From DAIDHZ01 sp035480255 (GTDB taxonomy: Bacteria > Chlamydiota > Chlamydiia > Chlamydiales > SM23-39), in assembly GCA_964630875.1 (NCBI GenBank), contig CAZVXF010000002.1:1-64000 (forward strand): a stretch of DNA of 64,000 bases, in the 5' to 3' direction. The translations under genes and the position numbers were made by a program. The notes under the pieces are model-generated. The model made no database searches. It was not told the DNA's origin and was given only the letters and a program-made list of their open reading frames with translations. Each line of letters starts with the position of its first letter. The first letter of the stretch is position 1. Positions 26,101-35,533 of the stretch are shown here, one piece after another.

Positions 26101-26466
26101 TTAAAAAAGTCTTAGTGCAACGGGATCAGTGAGCGCGATGTTATTCATTGTGCGATTCTCGGCTCTTTGTTCTTCTCTTCTTTCGTGAGAAATTTGATCC
26201 AATTCTTCAATTGTCCTCTCTGAACTCATCAGATTCTCAGGTGTTGACGGTCGTGGTTGTTGAAGGTTTCTTTCTGGTACTGTTTGGGGGTCGCGTTTCT
26301 CAGGGTATGATGCTCGAGGTGTTGCGGGCGCACTACTTGCTGCGCTATGTATCGCTGTACTTACTTCGCTATGTATCGCGGTATTTGCTGCGCTATCTGT
26401 CGCTGTTTTTGCTGCGTCTAAAACAAAATAGCTCATTGAGGAGGAAGAACGGTTTATAGGTGTCAT
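26101..26466 (-). CDS. Orphan Ala/Ser-rich protein
   Basis: 121 residues from the ATG at 26466, which has GGAG 7 bp upstream; an upstream TTG frame start adds only four residues. Residues about 15-50 carry short repeats of the type TAIHS and SAAxxA (TATDSAANTAIHSEVSTAIHS), followed by a Pro-rich linker and a charged C-terminus (SSERTIEELDQISHERREEQ). No family recognised, and no membrane segment or signal. The unusually low-complexity N-terminus, A+T-rich upstream region and position beside the T3S genes make it a possible secreted substrate, but nothing proves this. Confidence 0.55.
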   Translation of the reverse strand: MTPINRSSSSMSYFVLDAAKTATDSAANTAIHSEVSTAIHSAASSAPATPRASYPEKRDPQTVPERNLQQPRPSTPENLMSSERTIEELDQISHERREEQRAENRTMNNIALTDPVALRLF

Positions 26467-26752
26467 ATTAATCTCCAATTTTTAAAACGATCGTAAATCT
26501 ATCAGCGTCAATTTAAAAGATCAATTTTAATTAGCATTAAAAATAATATTTTATTATCTAAATTTTTTTTATAAATGCAATTATAATTTTAATTTGTCGA
26601 CGATGAGATTCGAAGGGAAGATGTTCACGGTTCTGCTGAACAAAAACTGGATTAAACTGCAGTAAAAACCCTGCAGCTTTTTACTCATGGGAATTAATTC
26701 TAAAAACGATTGAGCAATTTGAAGAAGAATTTAATTGCGTTACAATTCCCTC

Positions 26753-27133
26753 TTAATATTTGTTTGAGCGAGCGGGATCGAATTTATAGATTTTGCCATC
26801 AATTTCGATTTTGCGATAGACCCACTCTTCATCATTTTCCCGGAGAAGTCGATCGCAGCCCATGAGAAAGCCTTTGATAAAGCCGTAGCGATGCATGGCG
26901 AGTTTCATGTAGGTCGATGATGTAGGACGGTAATGGCTTCTAGGACCATCAACAGGGGAAATGACTTCTTGATGGAACCGGATAATGGCGTTTGCAATTT
27001 TAACGGGAAGGCTGTCTTCCTTTTCTTCGACTTTCTGGACGACTTTTAGCTTGGAATCTTTTCCCCAAGGTTCATGAAAACCAGATGTTGCAAAGGCTAG
27101 AATTGGAAGAAAGAGGAGGATTCTAAAAATCAT
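26753..27133 (-). CDS. YidD-like protein
   Basis: 126 residues: a signal-like N-terminus (MIFRILLFLPILAFATSGF), a charged linker, and a YidD domain from about residue 48 (ANAIIRFHQEVISPVDGPRSHYRPTSSTY, then YGFIKGFLMGCDRLLREN). Canonical YidD has cysteines in the CRFxPTCS and RCxP positions; here they are replaced by other residues, as in YidD-like proteins that sit next to TPR proteins. YidD aids membrane protein insertion in other bacteria. The start overlaps the end of the TPR lipoprotein gene by 11 bp, so they are likely to act together. Confidence 0.8.
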   Translation of the reverse strand: MIFRILLFLPILAFATSGFHEPWGKDSKLKVVQKVEEKEDSLPVKIANAIIRFHQEVISPVDGPRSHYRPTSSTYMKLAMHRYGFIKGFLMGCDRLLRENDEEWVYRKIEIDGKIYKFDPARSNKY

Positions 27134-28154
27134 ATTTGATCATGAGAGTGGGAAACAAGTTGTGCTGATTCAACACACATGCTGCTTTTTGCTCATAAAG
27201 GCGTTCGTTATAGTATTTCGCTTCCTCACCAGCACCATAAATTCCACCAAAGTACCAGCCAGATTCAAAGCCTGTGGTAATGATTCCTGCGGCTACGTGA
27301 TTATATCGAAAGAATTGGACTGCGGCCGTGATGAATAATCCATTGAGAAGAAAAGCTGTAAGAGCCGATTTTCTTTGTCCAATATAGAGATACCCAGCTC
27401 CTGGCATGATCGCATTGAGAATTTGAGCTGTAGCAACGGACTTCTTTTGGCTGTGATAATGGCAAAGAAGGTCATCTAAATAGGAGTCTTGAGGAAATCC
27501 TTCCGCAAAGCCAGTAATCGTTTCAAAATCACCTTCACGTATGGCTCGAGAGAGCATCATTTTTTCCGCGGTATCTGGAAATGATTTTTCAAGCAACTCT
27601 ACGATACATTCTTGTTTTTCAGGATTATCCATTTCTCGATAGCATTCATAGAGAATCAGGAGAAGGTCATGATAGACGGGGAATGTTTTATCTACGCACG
27701 CAAGATCGCTTTTTTCAAATGTTTCGATTGCATCTTCATACCTTTGTCCGAGAAAATAACAGAGGAAAATATCGTATTCGAGCTCGAGTTTGCGTGCGCT
27801 ATCTGCATTCGGGAGCAAGATAAGTGCCCTTTTAAAAGTAGAGATAGAACGATATAAATCGAGCTCCTTTGCAAAGTGCTGGGCAATGACATATTCACGA
27901 CCCCAATCAGTGCTGCGCTCTGTTTCAGAAAGGGATGGAAATGCGCTCGAAAGACATGCAAAGTGTTGATCTTGTAATTTATAATTGATCCGCGGCTCAA
28001 TACAATCCTGCACGCGATAGCAAGAAGAAAAAAACAGAGAAACAAACAGGATGGACAGCGTGATTCTGAAACCGAATAACACAGGGAAAAATGGGGGCTT
28101 ATGGCTTCCCGAATGAAAGCCGCCGATCATGCTGTCAGTTTCGTTTTTAATCAT
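27123..28154 (-). CDS. TPR lipoprotein with C-terminal membrane domain
   Basis: 343 residues from an ATG at 28154 that overlaps the secretin stop (ATGATTAA), which implies coupled translation; the longer frame to 28235 is less likely. A hydrophobic stretch ending SLFFSSC (about 30-47) is a lipobox-type signal, although it begins some 25 residues in. The middle has helical TPR-like repeats (YRSISTFKRALILLPNADSARKL, RYEDAIETFEKSD). The C-terminus has ILNAIMPGAGYLYIGQRKSA and membrane helices, the PGAGxxYxG pattern of DUF5683-like proteins. A lipoprotein coupled to a secretin gene suggests a pilotin or assembly role; this is inference. Confidence 0.75.
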   Translation of the reverse strand: MIKNETDSMIGGFHSGSHKPPFFPVLFGFRITLSILFVSLFFSSCYRVQDCIEPRINYKLQDQHFACLSSAFPSLSETERSTDWGREYVIAQHFAKELDLYRSISTFKRALILLPNADSARKLELEYDIFLCYFLGQRYEDAIETFEKSDLACVDKTFPVYHDLLLILYECYREMDNPEKQECIVELLEKSFPDTAEKMMLSRAIREGDFETITGFAEGFPQDSYLDDLLCHYHSQKKSVATAQILNAIMPGAGYLYIGQRKSALTAFLLNGLFITAAVQFFRYNHVAAGIITTGFESGWYFGGIYGAGEEAKYYNERLYEQKAACVLNQHNLFPTLMIKYDF

Positions 28155-31100
28155 CGTCGAGGCATTTAATGAGTTCCATGCCTTCATCAAATTGATGGAG
28201 GAGGAAAGGCGTTCCTTGTTGATCTCTAAAAGCATCTTCTTGATCCACTGAGATTCTTCGTAAATCCTCAGAAGAACTGATGATGTGAGGGCGTAGGAAA
28301 ATCACAATATTTTGATTGTTCATTGTGTTGTTATCTTTGGAAAATGCAGCGCCAATTAATGGGAGTCCGCCAAGACATGGGATGCCAGAAGTTGATTTCA
28401 CATTCGAGTTATTAATAAATCCGCTCAAGATTAAGAAACTTTTGTCTGGGACATTGACCGTTGTCTGCATTCGCGTCTTACTTGTCCGAATCCCGTTTGC
28501 AGAAGAATTGCTAAAATTCAAGGATGTATCTTGAAGATCTGTTAGCGTTTGTGAACGATCGAGTTCAATATCGAGTGTAATGACATCAGAATTTCCGATC
28601 AGAGGTGTAATTGTTAGATTGAGTCCAATATCTCGATATTCGATGTTCGAGGTCTGTACTGTATTTTGCCCGTTTGTGTTGACGAATGATCCCACAAAAG
28701 GCACGTTAGCACCAGAGAAGAAATTCGCGGGTCTTCCATCTTGCGTGATGATTTTTGGAGTCACGATCACTGAGGTTTGATCGTCATTTTGAATCGCTGT
28801 CAAAAGAGATCCAAGAGTCAAAAATGTTTGTCCATTATGCTTAATAACTTGCCCAATAATTCCTAAATCGAATCCACAACCAAATGGAATTTGATTCGTG
28901 AGAACTCCCATTGGAACATCGCCTTTCAAGTTATTGAGCGTTGAGAGCGCCTCTGGAATGACGCAATTTCCACCAGTAGGAGGGGGTGTAATGTTGTTAA
29001 TGCTACCTTGGAACTTATTGCGGTATTTATATTTGCCGCCCCACTCAAGGCCAAATTCCAGTGCATTGAAAAGATTTGTTTCGATCACAAGCATTTCAAT
29101 AAATACTTGTTTTAATGGCACATCCAGGCTCTTAATGAGATCTCGAAGGCGATTGAGCGTTTGTTGATCGCCTGAGCAAAGTAAAGAATTGGTAATTTGA
29201 ATCCACTGAATCGTATTGATCGCGCTGAGAAGGCTCGAATTGACAGGGGCTGAGCTTGCGATTAAATCTTTTGCAATTTGTCTTAAAGCTGTCTGAATTT
29301 CATCGCCTTTATGGTATTGGAGCTTATAGACAAGGAAGTTGGTGTTATCGATGCCTTGAATAGAAGGTTCAGAAGGAACATTGCTCCCGATGGGAAGATT
29401 TCCGGGTACGTCAAAAGAGACAATCAGTTGTTTAATTTGATCAAGCGCTTTTGGAGTCCCTGTAAAGATCAATGATTGAGATTGCTCAACCCAACGCATT
29501 GAACTAATTGTGTTGAATAATTCTGGGTCAGAAAGGCCGCTTAACTTTAGATTTTCTGCAAAATCATACGTGATTGTTTCTAAATCAGGTCCTGATAAAG
29601 CGATCGGTTTATAGACAAAGAAGTTTGTTGCAAGAACCGGGCATTCATCAACAGGCATTTTTGGGTTACACGCATCGATGACATCAAACTGGGAGGCAAA
29701 AGTTTCTACTTTTTGCAGTGCATCTTCAGGGCCTGTAAAGAGAATTGAATGGGTCTCTCGAATATATTTAGCAGTTTGCAGGGCATTGATAAAGTCTTTT
29801 TCAGAGGCTCCAGATTTTTTTAAATCAGTTGCCAAGGCTTTAATCGAGGAGATGACCTGTGTGCCTGTTCCATTTTTAATTTTATAAAGAAGGAAAGAGG
29901 TCTTGCCAACATGCTGAATTGGCGTTGTGATTGGCATAGCAACATCCAAATCCTTCACTAATACTTGAAGTCTTTGCAGTGCTTCTGGGGTGCCTGTAAA
30001 AAGCAGAGAATTCGTTGCGTCGATATATTTAATCGAATCAATTGCGGCTAATAAATTTGGATCTGCCAAATCAGCTTGTTTTAAATTGAGAGCCACTTCG
30101 CGAAGCGATTTTTCAAGCTGCACAGGTGTTGTGTTTTGCGGCTTAATCATCAAGAAATTGCTTTGTGAAGACTTCGCTTTGGCTCGTGGATAATCATAAT
30201 CAGCAATAATTGCTTTGGCTTCCTCGATTGCGGAAGGATCTCCTGTTAAGAGGAAGGAGTTTGTCTCCTTGACATCGCGAATATTTTCGATCACGTACAA
30301 TAGCTTTGGATTTCTCACTCCCGATGCTTTAAAGCTTTTGGCTAAATTATGAAGATCTTCTTCAACAATATCGGTTGTCGAATTTTGCAATTTATAGATG
30401 TAGTATCCGCGCTGTTCTAGCTTTACTTCTGGCACATCTAAACTGGCAATCAAATCTTCCACTTTTTTAATCGATGTAGCATCGCCAGTAAAAAGAAGGG
30501 AGCTATTGGCCTTCATCCATTTTACATTTTGAACCACTTGTAGAAAGGCAGGATCTGTATATTGATTTTTCTTCAAATCCTCTGTCATTTCGCGAATCGA
30601 ATGCAAAAGGGCTTCATCGCTTACATTTTTCGGTTTGTAGATATAAAACTGATTATTGACAGGAGGATAGGTGATATTTTGATCAAAGGTTGGAGCAAGA
30701 TCTTGCAATCGTTTTAAAGAGGTATCAGGTCCTGTGAAGAGAATGGAATTTGTTTCAGAAATATATTTCATATTTCGAATTGCATGAATTAACCCTTGCT
30801 CAGAAATATTTGGTTTGTCGATGTGATCTGCAAAATATTTCAAAGAAGATTCAATTGCATGGTACGGAGCATGCTGAATTTTATAGACGAAGAAATTATT
30901 GGTAGAGCCCTTACCCGCATTATCTCCTTGAGAATCCATTGAGGCAAGCATATCTCGAATGCTTGCAAAGCTGGAGGGATCTCCTGAAAAAAGAAGGGTA
31001 TTTGTTAACGGATTGACTTTGACATTTTCGATCGTTTCAACAAGTGATTTATTCGGATCCTTGCCTTCTTTTAAGTTGTGACCGATTTCGAGAATGGCTT

Positions 31101-32190
31101 TTTCAAGCTCTGTTGCATCTCTTGAGACAGACTTATAGATAAAAAACGATTCTTCTCCAAATTTAGGAGCAGTATCTAAAGAAGTGAGAAATTCTTTTAC
31201 CTTTGCAATCGAATAAACAGAACCAACAAACATCAGTGCGTTTGTTTGAGGAATAAATTTTCCTGAATCGATAGTATCTTTTAAGTCCCCTTCACTCACT
31301 CCTGCTTTTGAAATATTTTCTTGAATCGATCGAAGTGCGCTTAAGAGTTCGCCGCCAGGTCGATGGACAGCTGTATAAATGAGCATATTGTCGGGCGTCA
31401 CTTTCTTGTGCTTTTTATCATCTCTAGGGGGGGAGTCGAGTGTTTTTAAAACAGATATCGTGCGTGTTACAAGTTCAGGCGTGGAAACCACAAAAATGGT
31501 GTCAGCAAGGGGTTGGGGAACTAAGATAAATGGATTCCCTTGAGTCATCGGAGCCATAATCTGATTGGCAGTCTCAATCAAAAAGTCCAGCTTATTATTC
31601 GTTGGTTCATAACTTTGAACATCTAAAAGAGCCTGTGGAGAATCTAAAATCTCAATTAAGCTTGCAACTTTATTCACATTGGTTGTGACATCAGTAATGA
31701 TGAGTTGTCTTGTTTCAGGAGAAACTTCCAGCAATGCTTCTGCGGAAATCATAGGGCGAATAATGGCTGCTAATGAATCTGGTTTTACATTTGTTACGCG
31801 GAAAACTCGTGTCACAATCGGCGCTTTTTCCGTGTCTTTTTTACCTGTAACAAGCGTTGCGATTTGATTGACATCAGGAGACTTATGGATGACTAGACTG
31901 TTATCTTGTTCCAAGATTCTTAAACCGTGGATGCGCAGCACTTGAACCAGAGTTCCCATGACATTCGCTGGTGTAATTGGGACATCTGATAAAACAGATA
32001 CAGAGAAATTTAAATCAGCAGCATCATAAATGAAATTAACATTGCAGATTCTGCTTGCAAAACGAATATATTCAACGATCGAAACTGTATTATAATTAAT
32101 TGTATATCCAGTATCGTCAGAATTCGACGAATCTTCCTGTGCGATGATAGGAAGAAAGAGAAGAGAAAGTAAAACGATATTTTTTATCAT
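28147..32190 (-). CDS. sctC: T3S outer-membrane secretin SctC (CdsC), expanded
   Basis: Forms the outer-membrane ring of the T3S apparatus. The start at 32190 gives a signal peptide (MIKNIVLLSLLFLPIIAQ); the longer GTG frame to 32226 adds 12 residues before it. Numbering from the longer frame: N0/N1-type domains at about 40-265, then nine tandem units of about 80 residues (about 281-1035), each opening with F-x-Y-K and ending with T-N-S-L-L-F-T-G and a helix closing at a D; then the secretin domain (about 1036-1330) with VFIEMLVIETN, VIVTPKIITQDG, VPFVG and PCLGGLPLIGAAF. Chlamydia CdsC has about 920 residues, so the periplasmic repeat part is expanded here. Confidence 0.93.
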   Translation of the reverse strand: MIKNIVLLSLLFLPIIAQEDSSNSDDTGYTINYNTVSIVEYIRFASRICNVNFIYDAADLNFSVSVLSDVPITPANVMGTLVQVLRIHGLRILEQDNSLVIHKSPDVNQIATLVTGKKDTEKAPIVTRVFRVTNVKPDSLAAIIRPMISAEALLEVSPETRQLIITDVTTNVNKVASLIEILDSPQALLDVQSYEPTNNKLDFLIETANQIMAPMTQGNPFILVPQPLADTIFVVSTPELVTRTISVLKTLDSPPRDDKKHKKVTPDNMLIYTAVHRPGGELLSALRSIQENISKAGVSEGDLKDTIDSGKFIPQTNALMFVGSVYSIAKVKEFLTSLDTAPKFGEESFFIYKSVSRDATELEKAILEIGHNLKEGKDPNKSLVETIENVKVNPLTNTLLFSGDPSSFASIRDMLASMDSQGDNAGKGSTNNFFVYKIQHAPYHAIESSLKYFADHIDKPNISEQGLIHAIRNMKYISETNSILFTGPDTSLKRLQDLAPTFDQNITYPPVNNQFYIYKPKNVSDEALLHSIREMTEDLKKNQYTDPAFLQVVQNVKWMKANSSLLFTGDATSIKKVEDLIASLDVPEVKLEQRGYYIYKLQNSTTDIVEEDLHNLAKSFKASGVRNPKLLYVIENIRDVKETNSFLLTGDPSAIEEAKAIIADYDYPRAKAKSSQSNFLMIKPQNTTPVQLEKSLREVALNLKQADLADPNLLAAIDSIKYIDATNSLLFTGTPEALQRLQVLVKDLDVAMPITTPIQHVGKTSFLLYKIKNGTGTQVISSIKALATDLKKSGASEKDFINALQTAKYIRETHSILFTGPEDALQKVETFASQFDVIDACNPKMPVDECPVLATNFFVYKPIALSGPDLETITYDFAENLKLSGLSDPELFNTISSMRWVEQSQSLIFTGTPKALDQIKQLIVSFDVPGNLPIGSNVPSEPSIQGIDNTNFLVYKLQYHKGDEIQTALRQIAKDLIASSAPVNSSLLSAINTIQWIQITNSLLCSGDQQTLNRLRDLIKSLDVPLKQVFIEMLVIETNLFNALEFGLEWGGKYKYRNKFQGSINNITPPPTGGNCVIPEALSTLNNLKGDVPMGVLTNQIPFGCGFDLGIIGQVIKHNGQTFLTLGSLLTAIQNDDQTSVIVTPKIITQDGRPANFFSGANVPFVGSFVNTNGQNTVQTSNIEYRDIGLNLTITPLIGNSDVITLDIELDRSQTLTDLQDTSLNFSNSSANGIRTSKTRMQTTVNVPDKSFLILSGFINNSNVKSTSGIPCLGGLPLIGAAFSKDNNTMNNQNIVIFLRPHIISSSEDLRRISVDQEDAFRDQQGTPFLLHQFDEGMELIKCLDDD

Positions 32191-32356
32191 GATTATCACT
32201 TGGGCGAAAGTGAGTTCCGGATTCACATGCGCCCATATCCAATCGTAAAGTAGAGAGCAATATTATTGCAATGTTGGATTATTTCCTGGGGGGTCTCATC
32301 AAAGGCGTTAGGCGCATGAAAGCAGGTAACATGATCAATAGGATATGCAAGATGGA

Positions 32357-32422
32357 CATGATAAAATTTTATGTCGCCGCAAGCGGCGGAGCTGATTGAT
32401 CATTCTTATCCATTTTATCATG
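32357..32422. promoter_or_regulatory. Structured inverted-repeat region upstream of sctC
   Basis: An 11-bp perfect inverted repeat (CATGATAAAAT at 32357-32367, ATTTTATCATG at 32412-32422) encloses a GC-rich hairpin (CGCCGC-AA-GCGGCG, 32375-32388). A second pair (ATGATCAAT 32331, ATTGATCAT 32395) overlaps, so alternative folds are possible. It lies between the orphan gene at 32488 and sctC on the minus strand, so it may end or attenuate transcription. Confidence 0.5.
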
Positions 32423-32487
32423 TTCTTTGGTTTGGGATTTCTTCGTTTTGAGGAAAAATTTTGTGCAGATTCCTCTTGTTGCTTGAA

Positions 32488-33060
32488 TTAGCGATTAGTT
32501 CTTATATGTCTCGGAGTATCGACTTTTGGCGAACTATTCCAAGTAGGTTTTGGTTTTGGTTTTCTTTGAGTTGTGTTGATTGGAAGATTTTCTGTTTGGA
32601 GTTCGTCTATTGAAACTGTAGAAAATTCTTCAAGACCGTTTTCGTTATTTATGACTTGCGAATCTTCTTGCCGGATTTTTCTTGGGATTTGGCCGTCGTG
32701 AATAGTGACTGGCATTGGATCTTTATGTGACAAAGCAGGTGCAAATTGGTCGTTGATCTCATGAATGACAGAATCAGAGTTTAGGAGGTGTTCTTCTTTT
32801 CGACCATGATCTTCTCTTGCACTTCTAGCAGAACTTGGTGGAGTCGGGTCTCGATCAATCGTCTCTGGTTCCTGGGGGTTTCTGCCTTCTTCGATCGGGC
32901 GATTATTTTGAATGGGTAAAAGGGGAGCTCTTTGTTGAGGAGGAAGCTGCTGTAGATTTTGACCTACCATAGCCTGATATATTCTGGTTAAATCTTGTTT
33001 CGGTTGAGGATTTCCGGTTGTTATGCACTTAGCTAGTCCCTTTACTACTCTTGTAATCAT
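32488..33060 (-). CDS. Orphan proline-rich protein at the pkn5 position
   Basis: 190 residues, mostly polar and probably disordered, rich in Pro, Gln, Asn, Glu and Arg (for example QQLPPQQRAPLLPIQNN near 38-54 and KPKPKPTWNSSPK near the end). No domain, membrane helix or signal peptide recognised. AAGGTG lies 6 bp before the ATG, and a promoter with a perfect -10 is at 33090-33119. In Chlamydia the kinase gene pkn5 stands between cdsQ and cdsC; here this gene takes that place and no kinase motif is present. A T3S substrate or accessory protein is possible by position only. Confidence 0.65.
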   Translation of the reverse strand: MITRVVKGLAKCITTGNPQPKQDLTRIYQAMVGQNLQQLPPQQRAPLLPIQNNRPIEEGRNPQEPETIDRDPTPPSSARSAREDHGRKEEHLLNSDSVIHEINDQFAPALSHKDPMPVTIHDGQIPRKIRQEDSQVINNENGLEEFSTVSIDELQTENLPINTTQRKPKPKPTWNSSPKVDTPRHIRTNR

Positions 33061-33089
33061 AAATACACCTTAAATTAATATTAATAACT

Positions 33090-33119
33090 ATTATATCATA
33101 AAATAATTATTAATATCAA
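33090..33119 (-). promoter_or_regulatory. Promoter for the 32488-33060 orphan gene
   Basis: On the minus strand TTGATA (33119-33114), an 18-bp spacer and TATAAT (33095-33090), 29 bp upstream of the start codon. Same -35/18/-10 layout as the translocator and MORN gene promoters. Confidence 0.6.
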
Positions 33120-33168
33120 GTATTTATAATAAATATTTAAGTAATTTAACGCGCTTAATGTTAAGGGT

Positions 33169-34257
33169 TTAGATTTCTAGAAGCTTGAGTCCAATGGTTT
33201 CTCCCAGCTGGACAAGCTCTGCAACGCCAATTTTTTGACCATTGACAATCAAGCTAACCTTCTTATCTGATAAAGGAGGAAGCTCGAGAATATTGCCTGG
33301 GGAATAGGACATCAATTGGTCGAGAGGGATTTTTAGACGTGCAAGTTCAACACTGATATGAAGAGGGATATCTTTGATGGCTTTAGATTCTTTTTCGACA
33401 GTTTCTAATTTTTGAGAAAGAGAATTGGTAGGGTGAATTTCCGATTCTTCCATGGACTCCTCTAATTTGAGCGCATAATCCAGCAGCTCGATTTGATTTT
33501 TATGAATATGTACTTGAAAAAGAGAAACCCTATCAAGCGTTAAAGTTCCTCTTCCATGACTCGAGAGGATGTCAGGAATGATGACATCGCCAATTTGTAG
33601 TTTTTCAAAGTCGGTTATAGACAATTCTACATTGCCTATTTGTATTCCAATTTCAACGGGCAATGCTTTGGTCAGTTGGGTTGGAGTATAGCGCGGGGGG
33701 AATGCAGAGAAATGTTGGACCCAATTTTTTCGAAACGTGTTGGTGATCATACATTTTCCCCACACTGTAAAATCTGATGCTGAAATTTCTACATCAAGAG
33801 AATAGACATCGCCTTCTGGGATCTTCCCTTCTTCACCCAAAGTGATGGACATCTGTTGAATCGGTTCGAGTAACGATGCTGCGGATAGCGTTTCTAAAAG
33901 CAGGTAGCGGTAAAAACCATCGAGCATGCTTTGAGAAAGAGCCATTTTCTTTTTGTTACTCGAGAATAGATGTGTTGTCAGTTTATCTTTATCCGTCTTC
34001 GTCATCATCCAATAAATCGGTTCATCAATTGGCGATAAATAAATGGGACTCATCGAATCTTTAGTTTTGAAATCTTTTTCTTTCCATTTTCCGCTTTTGA
34101 TACGAACAGTGAGATCTTCAATGCCGAGTTGTGCGGCAAGGTTTGCAGAGAGATCTTCTAAATTGAGGGGGGCTGCATTCCCAAAAAGGGGAATTTCATC
34201 GATTTCTCGAATATGGGATGTGATTTTTTCAACAAAGAGCGCCTGTTCTTTTTTCAC
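33169..34257 (-). CDS. sctQ: T3S cytoplasmic ring protein SctQ (CdsQ)
   Basis: Component of the sorting platform below the export gate. 362 residues; the C-terminal SpoA (SctQ/FliN) domain is at about 295-362, with DIPLHISVELARLKIPLDQL and PGNILELPPLSDKKVSLIVN, and an earlier SpoA-like part is at about 205-275. The start is a GTG at 34257 within the sctP stop (AAGTGA), with AAGGAAAAGG upstream, so translation is coupled to sctP. Gene order P-Q is that of Chlamydia (CT671-672). Confidence 0.92.
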   Translation of the reverse strand: MKKEQALFVEKITSHIREIDEIPLFGNAAPLNLEDLSANLAAQLGIEDLTVRIKSGKWKEKDFKTKDSMSPIYLSPIDEPIYWMMTKTDKDKLTTHLFSSNKKKMALSQSMLDGFYRYLLLETLSAASLLEPIQQMSITLGEEGKIPEGDVYSLDVEISASDFTVWGKCMITNTFRKNWVQHFSAFPPRYTPTQLTKALPVEIGIQIGNVELSITDFEKLQIGDVIIPDILSSHGRGTLTLDRVSLFQVHIHKNQIELLDYALKLEESMEESEIHPTNSLSQKLETVEKESKAIKDIPLHISVELARLKIPLDQLMSYSPGNILELPPLSDKKVSLIVNGQKIGVAELVQLGETIGLKLLEI

Positions 34258-35531
34258 TTGCCTTTTCCTTGTGAGAAGTCCCCACCGCCAGTATCGGATC
34301 TACCTTCTCCTGATTCCTTTCTTCTGAAAACAGGTCTATCAATTGTATATTCAGCGGTCAATCTTCCAATCCGAAAATTGAAATTCCCATTCTGAAATGC
34401 GCTGTAAAGATTGGTTAGATTATCATTGAATGTTTTCACTGCTTCATTGGATCCGGTGATTCGAATATTAAAAGAATCGGGTGCAGTTGCATATTTTTCA
34501 ATAGATATTGTCGCACCAAAAAACTTTGATGTCGCAAAACTTGGAGAATTTAAAACGATATCCGTCGTAGATACGCCGCTTCTTGCGCTCATGACATAAA
34601 TTGTTCCCACCATTTGGAAAAACAAGGGCATTGTTTGAGGACTTAAATATGAGCTCACTTGTGTTGTGGCTGCTTGCGCAATAGGAATGATATTTGCTGG
34701 AATTGTAGATGTTGCGGGAGCTTCGATTTCTATGGGACGTGTCAATTTATTCCCGCTCTCTTCTTTGTCTTCTCGATGCACATGCTTTTCTTGCGGAATT
34801 TGCACATCTTTGCTTGGAAGTAATATGTTTTCATCCTTCTCTTTTTCTTTTTTGTCTGGGGTGAGTTTTCGATCGTCTTTCTCAAATTTTTTCGGAACTT
34901 CCTGAATCAATGGTGAGGCGGTTTCTGCTTTTTGCTTTTCTGAAACTTTTTCTTTTTTATTGGGAACTACTTTCCCAGGAGGACCAAAAATAGAGGCTTT
35001 TTCTTTTTGCAAAGGTCCTGCAATCAATGCTTCTTTTTTTTGTTTCTCTATGCGCTCTTTTTCTGCCGCTTTAGTTGTTTGCGTTTCATGCTTTTTTGTT
35101 TGTGCCGCGTAATACGGAGCTTCTTTTGGTCGATCAGGTGGAGAATCTACGTTCTCCCAGAATGAATGACTGCGGGGGAGAGGGGGATTTTCATTTTCCT
35201 CGGGGATCGGTTCTTGATTCAGATCCGGCTTGGATGAATAAGTAGGACTTGGAACGACAGATTCGTTGAGAACATCTTCAATAGAAGGATTTTGTTGAAT
35301 GATTGGAGGTTCAGCTGCATAAAAACTGGTCTCAAAGGGACTCGGGTTCCTCTTTTGTTCAGTTTCATCTTCTTCGTTCAAGAAACTCTGAAATTTTTTG
35401 CGCGTCCGTTCGTTTTCTGTCTCGTCAACAGAGCGTACTTTTTCGACTTTTTCAATCCTGCGGTGCTGTTCTTGTACACGCGATGGCTCTTTGCCGCTTT
35501 CTCCCGGACCACCTACACGATTGGTACTCAT
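34254..35531 (-). CDS. sctP: T3S needle-length/substrate-switch protein SctP (CdsP)
   Basis: 425 residues. The N-terminal 230 are highly charged and rich in Lys, Glu, Pro and Ser (many EK-type runs), as in SctP molecular rulers; the C-terminal part (about 255-405) is compact, with TDIVLNSPSFATSKFFGATI, consistent with the T3S4 substrate-switch domain. Identity comes mainly from position between sctO and sctQ and from composition, since the family is poorly conserved. Its ribosome binding site (AGAGG, 5-6 bp before ATG) is formed by the terminal inverted repeat of the palindromic element at 35534-35702. Confidence 0.8.
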   Translation of the reverse strand: MSTNRVGGPGESGKEPSRVQEQHRRIEKVEKVRSVDETENERTRKKFQSFLNEEDETEQKRNPSPFETSFYAAEPPIIQQNPSIEDVLNESVVPSPTYSSKPDLNQEPIPEENENPPLPRSHSFWENVDSPPDRPKEAPYYAAQTKKHETQTTKAAEKERIEKQKKEALIAGPLQKEKASIFGPPGKVVPNKKEKVSEKQKAETASPLIQEVPKKFEKDDRKLTPDKKEKEKDENILLPSKDVQIPQEKHVHREDKEESGNKLTRPIEIEAPATSTIPANIIPIAQAATTQVSSYLSPQTMPLFFQMVGTIYVMSARSGVSTTDIVLNSPSFATSKFFGATISIEKYATAPDSFNIRITGSNEAVKTFNDNLTNLYSAFQNGNFNFRIGRLTAEYTIDRPVFRRKESGEGRSDTGGGDFSQGKGK

Positions 35532-35533
35532 TA

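Noticed and set aside
26467..26752. Possible gene in the 286-bp intergenic region
   Set aside because: Only very short open frames. A hairpin AGTAAAAA / TTTTTACT (26661-26685) is present but no gene is seen.
28147..32226. Separate genes on the plus strand opposite the secretin
   Set aside because: Several short plus-strand frames are antisense to the repeats, and their recurrence follows from the repeat structure of the secretin gene.
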